64,000 bases of DNA from Plasmodium malariae (Eukaryota; Apicomplexa; Aconoidasida; Haemosporida; Plasmodiidae). The stretch covers positions 613,501 through 677,500 of the forward strand of contig NC_041777.1 in NCBI RefSeq assembly GCF_900090045.1, read 5' to 3'. A program made the translations under genes and the position numbers. How positions within the stretch are numbered: position 1 is the stretch's first letter; every line of letters begins with the position of its first letter. Below, piece by piece: positions 20,530-30,433 of the stretch. The notes beneath the pieces are model-generated. The model saw nothing but the letters and a program-made list of their open reading frames with translations, ran no database searches and had not been told where the DNA came from.

Positions 20530-21956
20530 GCTGTTTAGATGGGATGAGATGGTCAGTGGACAATCCGCATGCAGTAGTAACCATGTAACTATTGTCATTT
20601 AAGCAGTAACAGTGTAGCAGTTATCAATTAACTTAGAAGGAAAGGGGGGCCCCGTAATAACCCAAGGAAGAATAAACCTATTTCTTAGCACTACGAGGTG
20701 TACCGTAGCTTATCGAGGCGAAAAATATGCTATAAAATAAAGAATTTTTAAAAAGGTTGGAGTGAACATTAGTGATATATATATATGTATGTTTGTATGT
20801 GTGTGTGTGCATGTTTGTATGTACGTATATATATATATATATATATATTTTCATATAGCCAGTTAGCACTTGGGTTATGTTTTCGTGAGTTATATCCCCA
20901 TGGTACCATCTGCAGTGATAAAAACGCGCGCGCGCACGCGACTACGACTGAGGCTGCATTCCCTGCATGTGCGTTTGTTGTTAGTACTTGCGCATATGAT
21001 AACATACGTATTTATAAATACGTATTTATAAGAAAAAAAAATACTAAAATTTTAAAATTCTTTTTTTTTTTTTTTTTTTTTTTTCCTTTTTTCTTTTTTT
21101 TCCTTTTCCTTTTTTCCCCCCTTTTTAGAATATTCACTAGTGTATTATAAAAAAATCAACGTACAAAAAAAAAAAAAAAAGTAACACTCGAACAGGAGAG
21201 AAAAAATCAAGTTGAATTGAATTGAAATGAACTGAAATGAATTTAATTTAATAGAATTGAATTGAATTGTCTTTTTTTTTTTTTTTTTTTTTTTTTTATT
21301 TCCTCCCACATTTAATTAGTCTCATATCTTTACATCTCATTGCAGATTATTTTATTCACATGTGCCCCCACCCCTTCCCTTCTGCATTTCTACCTCTTTG
21401 AAGCAATATTGTTGTTGACCTTATTTTTGGAGTTGCTAAGTTGTTCCCAACAAAAAAAAAAAAATTAACGAAATTTCGTAAAAATGTTCAAAGAATTCGT
21501 ACGTATTGTAATATATATGTACGTATAAGTGTATGAACATGTATATATATGTGCATATGTATATGTGTAGATACATATGTATGTATGCGTGTATGTATAT
21601 ATATAAATATAAGCAGTGTACATGGGTGTGTACACAACCCGCATTGTATGTACATGCGCATCCTCTCTCTGAAAAATAAGTAGTACTTCTTTTCTTCCAT
21701 TTACGCGTTTTACACATTTTTACCATTTTTTTTGCAAAATTTGTTGCGCATTTTTTATAGGTAATTTTAAAAAGAATATTCCACTTACTGCGTTTACACT
21801 GCAACTGATTTCATGATGATTTGTTATTTCACTGTGTGCAACATCGTTGTTAAGTTTGTTTTATTTCGCTACGTCTTCTTCTTCTACATCTTCCTATTAT
21901 GCTACTTCAACCTTCTGATAATATATACCTCATGTTGTATCACACTTTCCGCTGCT
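20530..21956. other. Convergent intergenic region with a GC-rich island
   Basis: Lies between the 3' ends of U2AF (plus) and SDA1 (minus). About 20,850-21,000 is much richer in G+C than its surroundings and contains a CGCGCGCGC run at 20926-20940 plus non-repetitive flanks. Minus-strand frames over 21436-21804 and 21780-21850 have partly protein-like composition (KCATNFAKKMVKM) with a GTAAGT site near 21802, but I cannot build a gene. The rest is poly-T and TATG repeat. Confidence 0.4.
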
Positions 21957-24900
21957 TCACCTCTTTCTTCTGCTTAACTTTTTTGTAATTCGCTTCTGTA
22001 TGATTCCTCTCTTTTTTGCACGTGCTGCTAACTTACCTTTGAGTTTCTTCTTTATTTTTCCGTATTGTGTTAGTGCATTTTTCTTTTTCCTTTTTGTTTT
22101 CAATTTATGCATTAACATCATGGATGATTTTTTTTTTTCCTTTTCCTTATTTGTTTTAAATCGGTAACTACTACCACTTTTGCAGCTTCCAGTATTCCTA
22201 CCTTTCATTTTGATGAGTTGACTTTTTTTAATTTTTTTTTTAAATAACAAATCATTTTCCGTGAGTACCTTTTCTCTTCCCTCGTCACTGCTACATTCCG
22301 AATCTTCATCATTGCTTTGAGCATTACATATTTCCATCAATTCTGACATATCTACATTTCTGTTGTTTTCAATGTAATCTCTCATCCTTTTTAATTTTTT
22401 AAAATCCTCATCCGTTAATATTCGTTCGCTTAATATCTTTTCATTTTTATTCCATATTTTCACCTCTCTTTTAATCTTTTCTTCTTTCCTTTTTTCCTTT
22501 TTCATCTGTTTGCTTAACCTTTGCACATGCTTCTTCTTTCCTTCCCTGTTCATAACTTTTTCCTCAATCCCGTGGTTCCCCCCCTTCTTGCATTCTGCTC
22601 GGCGTTTATCATAAATGCCGTCATCAGCTTCTACTTCATCAGCTTCTTCTTCATCAGCTTCTACTTCATCAGCTTCTTCTTCATCAGCTTCTACTTCATC
22701 AGCTTCTACTTCATCAGCTTCTACTTCATCAGCCTCTACTTCATCAGCTTCTACTTCATCAGCCTCTACTTCATCAGCTTCTACGTCAACGGCTTCTACA
22801 TCACTGCCAACTGTGTTCCAATCATCCCCCCGCGCTGCTGTTATGCCCTTCTGTACAAACTCATCCTCTTCCTCCTCCTCCTCCTCCTCTTCGACCCTCT
22901 CCGAAGCGGCTTCTCCACCCAGTAGGTAGGAGTATCGGAGAAGCGAATCTTCTTGGTCGTTCTTACCTGCAGAGTTCAATATTTTTTTTTTTTGGATTAG
23001 CATGGCTGTTTTTTTGTCCAACAATTTTCTGCTGAGGATTAGTGGATTGAACTGTTTGCACACATTGAGAAAGCGTCTGATGAGGATAGATATATGTCTA
23101 TTTTTGTAATCTTTAAAAATAATAACTGCTTCGTATATTTCTTCGTTCAAGGCTTGGGGAAATTTTACAATGATTTCAATAATAGTGTTAATAATAAGAT
23201 AAACGAATTCTTCCGATAAATTTTCAGCCAAAAATTTTTTTACTAATATATAAAGAATTCGTTGAATAAAAGGAGGTGGTATATAATCATGAATACATTG
23301 CAAAAAAATGGATAGATATTTGGACAAGGTATTTTTATTCCTTACATGTGTAATAACATGTTCATAATATAAAAAAAAATTTTCTTCTACTATTTTATTT
23401 CTCTGATAAATTCTGCACAAGATGTTGAGTAGTAATAACTTTATTGTACCATTATTACCTTTATACTTCGTACAAATTAAATTAAATAAATTTGATGCAA
23501 ATGCGTACGGATTAAAAAGAGAATCGATAAAAAGAAAATTTATATAATTGCAAATATGCCTTTTTTTGTTATTGTTTTCCTCTTCTGAAGCGTAATGTTC
23601 CTCGTTATGATGATCGTTATAAAGCTGTTCCATAATCTTTTCTTTTTTTAAATGTAATTGTTTAATTTTTGATTTACTCAACTTTTGATGGGACTGATTG
23701 TTTATGTTTTTTAATTCTTCGATTTTTTTATTTTTATCAAATTTTTCCTTTTCTATTTGAACGACAAATTCTTTGTTATCATATTTCCCTAGCAAAGCAA
23801 AGCAGACGCACTTAACAATTTTTTCATTTTTATAAAAGACCCCCTCTGCAATTAGGTTTATATTTCTCTTATTTACGTAAATGTTTTTCTTTATCAGTTC
23901 TATCAGTATACTACAAGCAAAGTTGTTGAAGCACTCAGATATAGTAACATTGGCAAAATGATTAACATTTGGGAAATCATTAACATTTGGCAAATCATTA
24001 ACATTTGGGAAATGATTAACATTTGCAAAATGATTAGCATTTGCAAAATGATTAATATTTTTAAAGGAAGATGAATATTTCTTACGTATTCTTTTCTTCT
24101 GATTATTTTCTATATAAGCCTCATGTAACAGAAACAATATTTCATTTTTAATCTTCTCTTCTTTTGTTTTTTTGTTCGTATATACTATCATATCAATTAT
24201 ACTTTTAAACAGGTATGATCTTATCTTATTAATATTAACATCACTTAGAAAAATTAAAATTTGCAAATATTGTATACAATCCACTCTCTTTTTATTCTGT
24301 CTTATAGTCTTTATTATACTTAACAGAACAGATATATATAAGTCATGTTTATAATGAACTATAAGTTGACATAATAAAAAAAATAATTCTTCTACATAAT
24401 TTATTTCTTTTTTATTTCTTACCATTAAAAAGTTTATATACTCATTTAAATCGTTGTATGCCACTAATATGTTACTGTGCTCTTCTCTTCTACCTTTTAC
24501 TAAATTATCTGCATCCATTTTTATCTTCTCCTTATTCATTCTCTTCCATATTTCCTTCTTTTTCTGTTCAACATTTTCGTTGAGCATCTCGTCGTCCGTA
24601 ATATCCACCTCTTCATGCCCTTCCTTTCCCTCCTTTGCACTCCTATCATGCAGTAAATCTGCATATTCCCCATGATTACTAAAACGTTCGCTTAGTTTCC
24701 AATCATCGCCTACTTTCCACTCATCGTCTCTTGTGCTTACATTCGAGTACTCATCAATATCTATCGATGGACATTCAGCCGAACGTCCTTTCACCTCCTC
24801 CTCACTATTGCTACTTCCCTTTTGTGGATAAAAATAATGGCATGTGAAACTTAAAAAGGACAGCTGATTACAAAAAAGATCATTTTTTTTAGAAGGGTTT

Positions 24901-25037
24901 AGTAACAATACACTATAATTGAACAGGAATTTGTCGAACTGCTCGTAAAAATCATTGTGATATAAGTAGTAACTTTTGCATATATTGTGTTGAAGGCTGT
25001 TTAAAAATTTCTGCCGTTTTAGCTTTGCCTCGTTCAT
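21957..25037 (-). CDS. SDA1: SDA1 homologue, 60S ribosome biogenesis protein
   Basis: Nuclear and nucleolar factor needed for maturation and export of 60S precursors. Single exon, 1026 residues, longer than yeast or animal SDA1. Family landmarks in order are the N-terminal HEAT-like region (FLNSLQHNICKSYYLYHNDFYEQF, then a PSK segment), IYVNKRNINLIAEGVFYKNEKI, the SDA1 signature region around LLLLNILCRIYQRNKIVEENFF and HDYIPPPFIQRILYILVKKF, and FNPLILSRKLLDKK. The C-terminus is very basic, as in the family. Insertions include an HFANVN array (about residues 330-365), a poly-Glu tract and a DEVEA array. It ends convergently with U2AF. The start ATG at 25037 gives the natural N-terminus with no earlier in-frame Met. 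Confidence 0.88.
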   Translation of the reverse strand: MNEAKLKRQKFLNSLQHNICKSYYLYHNDFYEQFDKFLFNYSVLLLNPSKKNDLFCNQLSFLSFTCHYFYPQKGSSNSEEEVKGRSAECPSIDIDEYSNVSTRDDEWKVGDDWKLSERFSNHGEYADLLHDRSAKEGKEGHEEVDITDDEMLNENVEQKKKEIWKRMNKEKIKMDADNLVKGRREEHSNILVAYNDLNEYINFLMVRNKKEINYVEELFFLLCQLIVHYKHDLYISVLLSIIKTIRQNKKRVDCIQYLQILIFLSDVNINKIRSYLFKSIIDMIVYTNKKTKEEKIKNEILFLLHEAYIENNQKKRIRKKYSSSFKNINHFANANHFANVNHFPNVNDLPNVNDFPNVNHFANVTISECFNNFACSILIELIKKNIYVNKRNINLIAEGVFYKNEKIVKCVCFALLGKYDNKEFVVQIEKEKFDKNKKIEELKNINNQSHQKLSKSKIKQLHLKKEKIMEQLYNDHHNEEHYASEEENNNKKRHICNYINFLFIDSLFNPYAFASNLFNLICTKYKGNNGTIKLLLLNILCRIYQRNKIVEENFFLYYEHVITHVRNKNTLSKYLSIFLQCIHDYIPPPFIQRILYILVKKFLAENLSEEFVYLIINTIIEIIVKFPQALNEEIYEAVIIFKDYKNRHISILIRRFLNVCKQFNPLILSRKLLDKKTAMLIQKKKILNSAGKNDQEDSLLRYSYLLGGEAASERVEEEEEEEEEDEFVQKGITAARGDDWNTVGSDVEAVDVEADEVEADEVEADEVEADEVEADEVEADEVEADEEEADEVEADEEEADEVEADDGIYDKRRAECKKGGNHGIEEKVMNREGKKKHVQRLSKQMKKEKRKEEKIKREVKIWNKNEKILSERILTDEDFKKLKRMRDYIENNRNVDMSELMEICNAQSNDEDSECSSDEGREKVLTENDLLFKKKIKKSQLIKMKGRNTGSCKSGSSYRFKTNKEKEKKKSSMMLMHKLKTKRKKKNALTQYGKIKKKLKGKLAARAKKRGIIQKRITKKLSRRKR
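22615..22800 (-). repeat. EADEV coding repeat inside SDA1
   Basis: About twelve 15-bp units (on the plus strand TCATCAGCTTCTACT and TCATCAGCTTCTTCT) encoding acidic EADEV and EADEE in SDA1. The plus-strand poly-Ser and poly-Ile frames over it are mirrors, not genes. Confidence 0.93.
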
Positions 25038-26586
25038 GTTAACGGGTAGCTATACTGTTTAGGCGAATATACATAAACGTATGTAAGTATGTACGTACGT
25101 ATGTATGTATGTATGCACGTACGTATGTATGTATGTATGCACGTACGTATGTATGTATGCACGTACGTATGCATATGTGGGCAAAGAGTTCGCGGAAGAA
25201 AATGAAATTCAAAAAAAAAAAAATAATAATAATAAATACTAAAAATGCACAAGTACAGTAGAGTTCGGTGTACGCGTATTACGCTAAAAATTATTCTGCA
25301 GATTTATGTATAATATTACATATCGAGAAAGTACAATATGGCAAAACTTTATCCATCAATCGGTATGTATATTATATACATATATACATACAAACATATA
25401 TGCATTTGACGTAAACTTTCCCCTATATGCGTGTTTTCTCTTTTTGCATTTTCTTCTTCCCCTTTTGTAATTCCTTCCTTTATATGTTGTACTCACGTGA
25501 CGTACATATAAACCTATATACCTATATAGGTATGTATGTATACGTATATAGGTATGTATATATATGTAAGCCAATTTTTCAATTTTTTTAATTTTCTTCA
25601 ATTTGTACGAAATAAAATATCACGTATCAACTCACCTTAATAATTCTTCATAGAGACTGTGGCAGGCATACATTTTGATATTTTTATTTTATTTTGCTAA
25701 TCTATTATATCATTACATTTTTTTTTATTTCATTGTATTTATAAAATTTTATTATATTTTTACATTTTGAAATATTTTTACATTTTGCAATATTTTTTCA
25801 TTTTATTTTATTTTTATTTTTTTCCACCAGAATTGAGAATTTTGGTACCACCATTTTATCCCTTCGGCATTTGAAGTTTATTTTAAAATGTATACAATGT
25901 AAAAATTTTTTTTAAAATATGGCTAGAATGCATGAACAGTAAATATGCATACATGGATTACATATATACATGTATGTAGATATAGATATAGATATAGATT
26001 GATATGTATATATGTATATTTATTCATTTATTCAATTATTCATTTATTCATTTACTCATTTATTCATTTACTCAATTATTCATTTACTCAATTATTCATT
26101 TACTCAATTATTCATTTACTCAATTATTCATTTATTTTTTTGTGTATGCTTATATGTATAAATATGTAAGAGTAATCAAAATATAGAAAGTCAAATTTAT
26201 TTAAATTGCACTTATCAACGAAAAGGGAAAAAAGTGGATGACCAAAGGAGATTGTGATGACCATATGAGTAGATGACTACACGAATGAGATTACAAAGAA
26301 ACGAATTGATTAGCTAATGTTGGGAGGAAATATTAAGAAACGATTTAAAAATAAGCGAATAAAACGACGATCTGTTGAAACATCGTTAGAAATTTGTACG
26401 TTATGTTGTTTACCATGTTATTGCTTTGCTACTCTTTTGCTTTGTTAAAAAAATAAGGGGAAAAATACTTTTGTCATGGTTCACTCATTCCTTTATTACT
26501 ATTCTATAATTATTTTGTATTTTTGTATTTATTTAATTTATGTTTTTCCTTGTCCGATTGCATAGGAATTGACTGAAGAGAGGGGA

Positions 26587-26626
<40 letters not shown>

Positions 26627-26828
26627 TTTATTTAACAAAATTTTTAGCCAAAAAAGGGAAAAAAAAAAAAAAAAAAATAGACTACATACAAAAAAAGTAG
26701 AGCTAAATTGTGCATTTTTTTGAAACAATTTGGTCTCGGTATGTGTTGCACGTATTCTTAACTAGTTCCTTATATGCATGTGTATGTACATACATATATA
26801 TATATGTATGCACTTAAGCCGAATCCCC
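25038..26828. other. Intergenic region, microsatellites and 10-bp repeats
   Basis: Upstream of SDA1. Contains a GTACGTATGTAT array (25080-25170), (GATATA)n at 25978-26005, a 10-bp array of TCATTTATTC and TCATTTACTC units (26020-26135) and (TA)n at 26589-26623. No gene seen. Confidence 0.55.
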
Positions 26829-27156
26829 TTATTTTCTTTTGTTTTGACGATATAGTTTTTTGACGAATGTTTTTAATTTTTTGTCAGTAGTTCTGGTATT
26901 TACTCGATACTGCACATATATATATGTATATATATATATATATACCCACCTGTTGCTATGTATAAGCATCATTTGTATATATGAATTGCCTCCTAATTAA
27001 TATACGTTTTTCTATAGGACGTGTATAATAAATACATAAGCATATTTTTAATTCCAATTTCGCTAGTAGATTGCGATGACTGGAAATTGATGAGGGATCA
27101 TTTTGTTCTGTTGTCTTACGAAATCGTCGTTTTTTCGGATCATCGTATTTTTGCAT
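26829..27156 (-). CDS. Tentative tiny basic protein, two exons, about 65 residues
   Basis: Not recognised. The minus-strand ATG at 27156 opens MQKYDDPKKRRFRKTTEQN, followed by a Ser/His/Leu stretch of ordinary composition. A second segment, 26905-26829, encodes RTTDKKLKTFVKKLYRQNKR before TAA. Joining donor GTATTT (after 27037) to the acceptor ending CGAG keeps phase; an alternative donor GTAAGA after the first 37 bases with a middle exon (near 26950-26995) also keeps phase. The introns consist of (TA)n. High Lys/Arg content suggests a ribosomal or nucleolar partner (inference). It is divergent from PDCD2, with 260 bp between starts. Confidence 0.33.
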
Positions 27157-27417
27157 TTTAGCTCTATTTTATTTATTCCTAATTATTTATTCCTAATTAG
27201 TTATTCCAAATTATTTATCTGTAATTATTTATTCCTAATTATTTATTTCTAATTATTTATTTCTAATTATTTATCTGTAATTATTTATCTGTAATTATTT
27301 AACCGTACTAATATATCCCTACTTATATATCCACATCCATTTATCCATATTTTTATTCGCTTCATTGTGTTTATATATTTCTCCCCTTCCTCCACCCACT
27401 CCCTGGTGCGCATTAAC

Positions 27418-29616
27418 ATGGTGCATGTACTACTAGGATACATCAATGATGGGAACAGAAAAGATGAATTAACAGATAAAGAAAAAATAAATAAAAAATT
27501 TGTATCAAAAATTGGGGGAAAACCATTTTGGCTAGATAGAATAAATTTACCACAAGAAAAAAATTTCTATTGTTTAGTTTGTAATAACATGATGACATTT
27601 TTATTACAGTTATATGCCCCAATCGATAAGATGGCTAACTGTTTTCATAGATGTTTGTATTTATTTATTTGTATATATTGTGGTGATCAGGTGAAATGCT
27701 TCCGGACCCAGTTGCCGCGCAATAACCCCTACTATAACTACTACATGGGTAGTACTGTTGTTCCTGACAAACTCACTGACTGTAGCTGTGAGGGTGCCAA
27801 TAACAGTGTTAATAACTACAACAATGGCAGAAACTACAACAATGGCAGAAACTACAAAAGTATCAGTAATAGTAAGTACGCCAATGAATGTAATAACAAC
27901 TACTCATGTGTGAGCGATTCAAATAGAGTTAAGCAGCTAGACCAGGTGAACAAAAAGAGTAACTGCGCAGCATCAGATGAGTCGCACATCGTTGCCAATT
28001 CGGATGCATGTAGCGAACTTAGCTGTTCGAGTGAAAAATTGGAAAGTCTAACTGAGTCATGTAATAAGAAAGCAGTTTCACCTGAGCACACGAAACACTT
28101 AGTAGTGTCAGATGATATGAACCAACAAACCATTTCAGACGATACAAACCAATTAGGCGACTCAGATGATAGCAACAACAAGAAATCTTCATCTTCATCT
28201 TCATCGTCATCTTCATCTTCATCGTCATCTTCATCTTCATCGTCATCTTCATCGTCATCTGCAGCTTCGGATCATAGCAGTAAACGATCGCATTCACCAA
28301 GTATAACAAACGAAACAAGCATATCAAACAGAATGAACACGCTGAACTCGTCGAATGATGGAAAATTGTGCATATCGTTAAAACTTGAAAATCAGACTTC
28401 TCATGAACAACGAAAAAGTTTCTACAGGAATAATAATTGTATAAACAAATCAGATACACAACTTACTATTAATAAGAAACAAAATGGGGAAGAAGCTCAT
28501 GAATCCATTGACTACTTAACTTTGTTAAAGCAGGATAGAAATGTTTTTAACAATCAAGCAGAATACTTTTTCTGTTGTAGTATTTGCGGAATTCCTTGTG
28601 CCAGTAAAAAAAAAAAACATGAACACTGTCAGGTGAAAAATTATGTAATATTCGACGAAAATAAAATTTATATTAATGATGAAGACGACTGTGAGAGTAG
28701 CAGCACGGGAAGTGATAATTCCTTCGAGGATGAAGTGGATAAAGTGGGCGAAGTGGGTGGAATGGACGAAGTGGATAAAGTGGGCGAAGTGGGTGGAATG
28801 GACGAAGTGGGTGGAATGGACGAAGTGGGTGGAATGGACGAAATGGGTGGAATGGACGAAGTGGGTGGAATGGACGAAGTGGATAAAGTGGACGAAGCGG
28901 GTGGAGTGCTGACTGCGGGTGAAGAGGTTGACGAGGATGCCACAAAAAGGTACAACACCTGTGTGTGTGGTGAAAAGGGATCCATTATGAGAAGGAGGAA
29001 TGCTGATGGGTATAGCGGAAACATGAACAGTTTAACGGACTATGGTAGTGCAAAGGGTAAAGCCATCAGTAGCAACAAACATGAAGAGGAAGAAATGGAC
29101 AGCAGCGAAATTAAAGCATTTCAAGATATACAAAAGGAAATATTAGGAAAAAGAAAAATAGATAAAGTATTTTTAAATTATTTAAAAAAAATACATAGAT
29201 TTCCAAAGCAGTTAATAAGGTATTCATATAAAGGGACAGCATTATATACTTCTAGTATAATTTCAAATAGTAATCAAAATAATATTATCTGTAATAATGG
29301 AACTCTAGAGAAAAAGAATAAAACATTATTTAATGTTAATGACATTCCTTATTGTCATATATGTAAAAGGAGGAAGGTTTTCGAGTTTCAAGTTCTTTCG
29401 ACTGTTATAAATTATATCAAAATAAAAAAAAAAATTTTACTTAACCAAAAAACAAAAAAAAGCGATGCCATTAATCTTAAATTTGCACATATAGATATAT
29501 ATACATGTGAAAACAATTGTGATGTGTATGATATAAATAATATGAAGGAAAGGCTGACGAGGTCAGAAACGAGTAGGTACATACAGGAGTATGCCTGCGT
29601 GCAGGTGGAGAAGTAA
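27418..29616 (+). CDS. PDCD2/TSR4 homologue, ribosome assembly chaperone
   Basis: PDCD2-family proteins escort uS5 during 40S assembly. I start at the Met at 27418, because VHVLLGYIND onward matches the family N-terminus; an upstream Met at 27367 would add a 17-residue non-conserved extension. Length from here is 732 residues. The N-terminal domain has KIGGKPFWLDRINLP, then CLVCNNMMTFLLQLYAP and FHRCLYLFIC, with CxxC and HRxLYxF intact, and QLPRNNPYY after it. The C-terminal PDCD2_C domain has EYFFCCSICG, FPKQLIRYSYKG, then IPYCHICKRRKVFEFQVLS. Between them are a poly-Ser tract (28184-28260) and an EVGGMD array (28727-28905). The zinc ligands appear complete. Confidence 0.9.
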   Translation: MVHVLLGYINDGNRKDELTDKEKINKKFVSKIGGKPFWLDRINLPQEKNFYCLVCNNMMTFLLQLYAPIDKMANCFHRCLYLFICIYCGDQVKCFRTQLPRNNPYYNYYMGSTVVPDKLTDCSCEGANNSVNNYNNGRNYNNGRNYKSISNSKYANECNNNYSCVSDSNRVKQLDQVNKKSNCAASDESHIVANSDACSELSCSSEKLESLTESCNKKAVSPEHTKHLVVSDDMNQQTISDDTNQLGDSDDSNNKKSSSSSSSSSSSSSSSSSSSSSSSSSAASDHSSKRSHSPSITNETSISNRMNTLNSSNDGKLCISLKLENQTSHEQRKSFYRNNNCINKSDTQLTINKKQNGEEAHESIDYLTLLKQDRNVFNNQAEYFFCCSICGIPCASKKKKHEHCQVKNYVIFDENKIYINDEDDCESSSTGSDNSFEDEVDKVGEVGGMDEVDKVGEVGGMDEVGGMDEVGGMDEMGGMDEVGGMDEVDKVDEAGGVLTAGEEVDEDATKRYNTCVCGEKGSIMRRRNADGYSGNMNSLTDYGSAKGKAISSNKHEEEEMDSSEIKAFQDIQKEILGKRKIDKVFLNYLKKIHRFPKQLIRYSYKGTALYTSSIISNSNQNNIICNNGTLEKKNKTLFNVNDIPYCHICKRRKVFEFQVLSTVINYIKIKKKILLNQKTKKSDAINLKFAHIDIYTCENNCDVYDINNMKERLTRSETSRYIQEYACVQVEK
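28727..28905 (+). repeat. GMDEVG coding repeat inside PDCD2
   Basis: Eighteen-base units (GTGGGTGGAATGGACGAA) encoding EVGGMD with DKVGEV variants. Reading frames on the opposite strand here are mirrors. Confidence 0.92.
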
Positions 29617-29958
29617 TAGATGGCGGTATCAACGTGGATGTAGAAAAGGAGAAGCAAAAAATGGGGGCAAAAAATGGAGGCAAAAAAAGGGGTAAAATAA
29701 TGGACCGAAAAAATTGGCGTATGTAAAGAGAAACGGACGGAAGCACTCCATTTCATCCCGAAACAAATATATGCTTATGATGAGCAGATAACCAGAATTC
29801 ACCAAAAAAAACATATGTTTCCACTTTTTCTTATCCCATTTATTTAACTTTTAAAATTTTTTATCTTTCCATTCTTGATAGTTGTATTTATTTTGTTATA
29901 CACCCAGAAATGAAGTAATAATCATTGAAACTGGTGCATTTGGTATACCCATACCCAC

Positions 29959-30055
29959 CTTTAATAGTTAAGGCAATGGCTACAGTTGCAGCTATGACTA
30001 GGACATTTTCTCCAAGAAGAGTTACTCTTCCCCATTCAATCATACAATTTATCAT
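29959..30055 (-). CDS. Orphan exon of a possible small membrane protein
   Basis: Not recognised. A minus-strand ATG at 30055 opens MINCMIEWGRVTLLGENV and then a clear hydrophobic helix (LVIAATVAIALTIK) before a GTGGGT donor at 29958-29957. Base composition is near 40% G+C, against about 15% around it. A plausible continuation lies at 29,640-29,860, where a minus-strand frame encodes NSGYLLIISIYLFRDEMEC, but phase favours a different frame there, so the 3' part is unresolved. Confidence 0.27.
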
Positions 30056-30394
30056 GCCGATAAAATATAGATAGCCCAATGTTTCATTTTTTTTTAATTT
30101 TTTTAATGCATACGTAAAATGATATACAACAATGTATAATCATGTACAGACATGTATTACTACATATAAAATGATATGCAGTTATATATATTTACTTTTG
30201 AATATTTTTTACATACGTTATTAAACCTAATTAAAAAAGGGGAAAAAATAAAGTTCGCCTAACTCTTATTTTGCACACACACAAACATAAACACAGATAT
30301 ACATATATACACGTAAACACAAAAAAAAAAAAAAAATAAAATAAAATATGCAAATGTGCAAGTGCATATAAACGCTAAAACACAGGGACCCTTT

Positions 30395-30433
<39 letters not shown>

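Noticed and set aside
22521..22929. Plus-strand Ser-rich and Phe/Ile-rich frames
   Set aside because: Mirror of the acidic EADEV repeat in SDA1, which has family-wide motifs on the other strand.
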